A program made the translations under genes and the position numbers. From Neobacillus sp. PS2-9 (GTDB lineage Bacteria; Bacillota; Bacilli; Bacillales; Cytobacillaceae): a stretch of 64,000 nucleotides of DNA. The notes below the pieces were generated by a model that saw only the letters and a list, made by a program, of their open reading frames with translations, did not search any database and was not told where the DNA came from. The stretch is taken from positions 2,825,001-2,889,000 of the forward strand of contig NZ_CP133269.1 in NCBI RefSeq assembly GCF_030915525.1. The letters are read 5' to 3'. Positions 60,509 through 64,000 of this stretch are shown here, in pieces (position 1 is the stretch's first letter; each line of letters begins with the position of its first letter).

Positions 60509-61581
60509 TTGTTTTCCTTATTAAAACAAAAAGCAGGTAATCTTTTTCCTGGCTATTTTGCCTTAGTCATGGCTACTGGGGCATTATCAATAGGAACACA
60601 CCTGCTCGGAATGGAAATCATTTCTAAGATATTATTATATATTAATATCATTGCCTATATTTCTTTATGGGTACTGACTCTTACACGTATTTTCTACTAT
60701 TTTCCTAGAATGTTAGCTGATTTGACAAGCCATACAATTGGACCAGGATTTTTCACATTAGTCGCTGGGACCTGTGTATTTGGTAGCCAACTAATTATTG
60801 TTGGTGACAACTACTCGATTGCCATTTGGTTATGGGCACTGGCCATTCTACTATGGCTAATAATCATGTATACCTTCTTTTCAGCAGTTACCATAAGGAA
60901 GGATAAACCGACAATGGGGGAAGGAATTAATGGGGCTTGGTTGATTGCAGCAGTCGCAACCCATTCCATTTCCATTCTTGGTACCCTTCTTTCCCCACAA
61001 GTACACTCTGGAAAAGAAATCATTTTGTTTTTTACTTTGTGCATGTATTTCCTTGGTTGTATGTTATATCTAAATATCATTACACTCATTTTTTACCGAT
61101 TTACCTTTTTAAGGCTGGATCATTCAGCTCTTACACCACCTTATTGGATTAATATGGGAGCTGTCGCTATTACTACTTTGTCAGGTTCCACATTAATTTT
61201 ACATGCGAAATCCTGGTCCTTACTGACTGAAATTACACCCTTCTTAAAGGGTTTTACTTTATTTTTCTGGATAACCGGGACTTGGTGGATTCCGTTGTTA
61301 TTTATACTTATGGTTTGGCGCCATCTTTATCATCGCTATCCGCTTACGTATGACCCGCATGGGGTATGGCATTCCAACTTGCGATGTATACAACGAGTAC
61401 CTATCAATTGGCAACAGCTCTAGATTTATCGTTTTTAACCCTAATTCCAAGAATAATGGTATATATTGCGATAGCAGCATGGATTACCGTATTTTTTGGG
61501 ATGATTCATCACCTATATCATAATTTTCATAATCACTACCTCTCACCACTAAAAGAAAATAACTATGAAAAGCATCTCTAA
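60509..61581 (+). pseudogene. TDT-family (tellurite resistance/dicarboxylate) transporter, frameshifted
   Basis: The main part (60509 to about 61360) has FPGYFALVMATGALSIGTHL, SHTIGPGFFTLVAGTCVFGS and TPPYWINMGAVAITTLSGST, the ten-helix SLAC1/TehA/MAE1 fold. Near 61360 a one-base loss (CCGCATGGGG) shifts the frame: the remaining helix continues as WGMAFQLAMYTTSTYQLATA to the stop at 61581. The repaired protein of about 357 residues is an ordinary TDT transporter. A weak start TTG 60509 with GGGGGTGAG. Confidence 0.8.
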
Positions 61582-61601
61582 TTCGATTAGGGATGTTTTT
61601 T
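61570..61601 (+). terminator. Terminator after TDT gene
   Basis: AGCATCTCTAAT-tcg-ATTAGGGATGT followed by TTTTTTTAT. It overlaps the last codons of the repaired frame. Confidence 0.82.
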
Positions 61602-61692
61602 TATTAGCAAAAAAACCCAAAATATTCACTTGCCAATTCTAGCATTAGTGGAATATATTAGAAAAAATAAATATGTTAAGGGAGTGGGGCAA

Positions 61693-62658
61693 ATGCATAT
61701 CCCATCGAAATTAGATGTTGGCGATGAAATCAGGATTGTTGCACCAAGCAGAAGTGCAGGAGTTTTATCAAAGGAAGGATTCGACCAAGCTAAGAAACGA
61801 TTAGAGGATTTAGGTTTAAAAGTAACCTTTGGAAAAAACATTTTGGAATCGGATCTACAAAACTCTTCATCTATTGAACAAAGAGTTCAGGATATTCACG
61901 AAGCCTTTCAAGACCCAAACGTAAAAGGCATTTTAACTGTAATTGGCGGGTTTAATAGTAATGAATTGTTACCGTACCTAGATTACGAGTTAATCAAAAA
62001 TAATCCTAAAGTTTTTTGTGGGTATAGTGATATTACAGCGATTGGGACTGCAATTACAACACAATCAGGGTTTATTACATATTCAGGGCCTCATTTTTCA
62101 AGTTTTCAAATGGAAAAAGCACAGGAATATCAAACCACTTTCTTTAAGAAATGTCTGATGCAATCTGAGGCATATTCAGTTGAGGAGTCACCTATTTGGA
62201 GTGATGATGCTTGGTATATTGATCAGGAAAACCGACAATTTGAGGAAGCAAACTGGAAAACATATAGTGAAGGTTCCACGAAGGGTGCATTATATGGAGG
62301 TAATTTAAGTACACTGAATTTATTGCAAGGGACACCTTATATGCCTCCCCTAAAGGATTGTGTCCTCTTTATTGAAGATGACGAATTAACTATTCCTGAG
62401 ACGTTCGCACGTGACCTGACCTCCCTTTTACAAGTTGCTGGGAACATAAAAGCTTTGGTAGTTGGTAGATTCCAACTAGCATCAAAGGTGACTGAAGAAC
62501 AATTGCTTTTTATATTAGATAAACATCCAATATTAAAGGAAATTCCTGTTTTATATGATGTCAATTTAGGGCACACCCAACCTATTTTCACCTTTCCAAT
62601 TGGCGGAGAAGTAGAAATTAACAGTACCAATAAAACCATTACTTTCACTAGATTTTAA
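61693..62658 (+). CDS. S66 LD-carboxypeptidase/MccF-like peptidase
   Basis: The 321-residue S66-family peptidase has IRIVAPSRSAGVLSKEGFDQ at the N-terminus, LTVIGGFNSNELLPYLDYEL, the nucleophile serine in FCGYSDITAIGTAITTQSG (about residue 113), the glutamate in FIEDDELTIPETFARDL and the histidine in NLGHTQPIFTFPIGG. It matches MccF-type proteins, which cleave toxic aminoacyl nucleotides, as well as LD-carboxypeptidases; longer loops favour MccF. ATG 61693 follows AAGGGAGTGGGGCAA. Cytoplasmic, single gene. Confidence 0.88.
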   Translation: MHIPSKLDVGDEIRIVAPSRSAGVLSKEGFDQAKKRLEDLGLKVTFGKNILESDLQNSSSIEQRVQDIHEAFQDPNVKGILTVIGGFNSNELLPYLDYELIKNNPKVFCGYSDITAIGTAITTQSGFITYSGPHFSSFQMEKAQEYQTTFFKKCLMQSEAYSVEESPIWSDDAWYIDQENRQFEEANWKTYSEGSTKGALYGGNLSTLNLLQGTPYMPPLKDCVLFIEDDELTIPETFARDLTSLLQVAGNIKALVVGRFQLASKVTEEQLLFILDKHPILKEIPVLYDVNLGHTQPIFTFPIGGEVEINSTNKTITFTRF

Positions 62659-62681
62659 GTTTAATAGGTATTTTACTTGAA

Positions 62682-62722
62682 GTTGTAGACCATCTCCCAA
62701 ATGGTGTTGATGGTCTACAAAA
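62682..62722. terminator. Bidirectional terminator
   Basis: TTGTAGACCATC and GATGGTCTACAA form a 12-bp stem between convergent genes ending at 62658 and 62727. Confidence 0.85.
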
Positions 62723-62726
62723 GCTT

Positions 62727-63479
62727 TTACACATATTCGATAAAATGATCTTTATTCAATAATGGAACTGTTGGATATACATTTAATCGGCTACAGTGGT
62801 TTACGTCAGCTTCATATCCCCTTTTTCGAAGTTCACGTCCACTTCCACAATCCCAGATAAAATTATTAAGTTTATCTTTAGAATGAAGAAAAGAAGTCAT
62901 ACAAAATTCTGCCTCTGGAGACTTTTTTCCTTCTATATAACTAAGAATGGCGCCAGCACCTAAATAGTCTTCAATTGCTGGGCGCAGAGTATCTTCGTAT
63001 TCTCTACTGCCTTCCCATTGCTCACCACAAGGTATCACAGTGATATTTGCTTTTGTTTGTTTTCGTAATTGATTAGCAGCAGCTGCCACTGATTTCGCAT
63101 TAAGTAAGGAGCCAATTAAAAGGGCAGGAACTTGGGAGGCAATCCAAGTGCAATAAGCCCCATTAAGTGAGGTTAAAACATATTTTTTATTATTATGATT
63201 TTGGCCAAAAGATACCGGTGATAAAGTGGGAGCTCCTATTTGTGCAGCCTCTGCTCTACCTAAGATAAACTCACCACCAATTTTTTCTGCAAATTTTTTC
63301 CCATCTAATGTGCGAGGATATGGATAGATGATTGCCCCGTATCTTAAAGCAGTGATCACTGTGGATGAAAAACTTAGGACATCAACAATGATAATTATAT
63401 CCCCTCTTTCAGCTGCCTCTCTCGCCCCACGCCGTCCCCACTCCACTCTACATTCATATGGAGATTGATCAAAAAACAT
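62727..63479 (-). CDS. comB: 2-phosphosulfolactate phosphatase (ComB family)
   Basis: The 250-residue protein has VEWGRRGAREAAERGDIIII, VDVLSFSSTVITALRYGAII (about residues 32-51), VLTSLNGAYCTWIASQVPAL, TVIPCGEQWEGSREYEDTLR and AIEDYLGAGAILSYI, which match the ComB family. ComB hydrolyses 2-phosphosulfolactate to sulfolactate; in Bacillus the product is a spore constituent. No comA/comC gene is adjacent. Single gene with a terminator on its 3' side. Confidence 0.88.
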   Translation of the reverse strand: MFFDQSPYECRVEWGRRGAREAAERGDIIIIVDVLSFSSTVITALRYGAIIYPYPRTLDGKKFAEKIGGEFILGRAEAAQIGAPTLSPVSFGQNHNNKKYVLTSLNGAYCTWIASQVPALLIGSLLNAKSVAAAANQLRKQTKANITVIPCGEQWEGSREYEDTLRPAIEDYLGAGAILSYIEGKKSPEAEFCMTSFLHSKDKLNNFIWDCGSGRELRKRGYEADVNHCSRLNVYPTVPLLNKDHFIEYV

Positions 63480-63598
63480 AAGACCACCCTTTCAACTTAT
63501 TCAATAAAGACCCTATGTATCTTGATTTTAAGGAAAAAACAAAAAAATAGTAGACTTATATTTCGAAAAATTGTAAAATTATGGTTGAAATCTGTAAA

Positions 63599-63630
63599 AA
63601 ACACGCTTTTAAATAAAAGCGTGTTTTTTT
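63599..63630. terminator. Hairpin with T-run
   Basis: AAACACGCTTTTA-aat-AAAAGCGTGTTTTTTT is a strong stem. It lies upstream of comB and before the plus-strand HXXEE gene, so the transcript it ends is not visible; on the plus strand it may limit read-in toward 63810. Confidence 0.7.
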
Positions 63631-63809
63631 TAGGACGTTGAATTTCCGGAAAAATTATATAGAAGTTGTTGCAGATAAACCAAAAAAAATCGACATCCTT
63701 GATCCATTGCAAAGTGTTATCATAATTTTTTGAATAAGTAACAAAGTGGATTCCATTAAAGGGCAGGATATTTGAAGATGAAGCCTTCTAAATAGATAGG
63801 AGAAATTAT

Positions 63810-64000
63810 ATGGTATTTTTAGATGTTACCAATGCAATATGGTTATTTGTGATTATATTTATGCTCCACGATTTTGAGGAAATTATTTCTGTTGAGCATT
63901 GGGCAAATAACACCAAAAGTAAATTAAATGAAAGAAACACTTGGATTAATCAAAGGATTTGGAGTTTTTGGAACGTTAATTCATATTCATTTGCAAAGAG
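63810..64000 (+). CDS. HXXEE-domain membrane protein, 3' end beyond window
   Basis: From ATG 63810 (ATAGGAGAAATTAT upstream) the frame reads MVFLDVTNAIWLFVIIFMLH then DFEEIISVEHWANN and stays open to the edge (63 codons visible). The LHDFEE sequence is the His-x-x-Glu-Glu motif of the HXXEE family of small integral membrane proteins of unknown function. Confidence 0.8.
   Translation, partial: MVFLDVTNAIWLFVIIFMLHDFEEIISVEHWANNTKSKLNERNTWINQRIWSFWNVNSYSFAK

Noticed and set aside
61693..62658. A microcin C biosynthesis/immunity cluster around the MccF-like gene
   Set aside because: Flanking genes are a TDT transporter and a ComB-type phosphatase; no MccB-like adenylating enzyme or precursor peptide was seen.

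Overview
The window looks like the chromosome of an aerobic, spore-forming member of the Bacillaceae (Bacillus/Neobacillus type). The DNA is AT-rich, Shine-Dalgarno sites are strong (AGGAGG), and TTG/GTG starts are frequent. Marker genes include the spore-cortex hydrolase cwlJ, a YhcN/YlaJ-type sporulation lipoprotein, yfmQ, the copper operon ycnKJI, a SigB-type promoter and an RsbR paralogue. I cannot assign a species. No rRNA, tRNA or CRISPR locus was seen.

Layout. 1-1400: small membrane proteins and a DinB-fold protein. 1450-7000: a mobile-element zone with a 2.7 kb group II intron (frameshifted ltrA) abutting the 3' end of a second, RT-less group II intron, then an IS110-family element (frameshifted transposase) that split a dispersed repeat. 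7.1-12.6 kb: cwlJ, three tiny genes, an alpha/beta hydrolase, a thioesterase, a GNAT, a broken tyrosine recombinase and an EEP-family hydrolase. 13-20 kb: threonine aldolase, monooxygenase-like protein, GNAT, quinone oxidoreductase, pentapeptide protein, D,D-carboxypeptidase and a nonsense-mutated methyltransferase. 20-27 kb: 6-phospho-beta-glucosidase with a divergent RpiR regulator, a RibD/DHFR-like protein, VOC proteins and a MocR-type regulator. 27-35 kb: MarR/DUF3147 pair, yfmQ, aldo-keto reductase, frataxin-like DUF1801, CBO0543-type membrane proteins and an SDR/Rrf2 divergent pair. 35-39 kb: a zinc module (ZnuA-like lipoprotein diverging from ycgRQ around Zur-box-like sites). 38.7-46.6 kb: RsbR paralogue, VOC, hydrolases, a shattered amino-acid permease, PAP2 phosphatase and MBL hydrolase. 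46.8-51.3 kb: spore lipoprotein, ycnKJI and a divergent Met-rich membrane protein. 52-64 kb: cstA-ybdD, a SigB-controlled stress protein, a DMT transporter, DinB, NUDIX, a broken TDT transporter, a MccF-like peptidase, a ComB-like phosphatase and the start of an HXXEE protein.

Themes. (1) The first 30 kb carries a dispersed intergenic repeat. Each full copy contains a variable terminator hairpin between two directly repeated arms, and short copies look like products of deletion between the arms. The IS110 element sits exactly inside one copy. (2) About a dozen genes are broken, mostly by single-base indels but also by nonsense codons and truncations. This means real decay, sequencing error, or both. 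(3) Three divergent promoter regions carry readable operators: Rrf2 (three 17-bp GTAAY-N7-RTTAC sites), Zur (two 7-1-7 palindromes) and a weaker ycnK candidate. Two unrelated tandem arrays share a period of about 52 bp. The rest is ordinary Bacillus accessory and housekeeping content.
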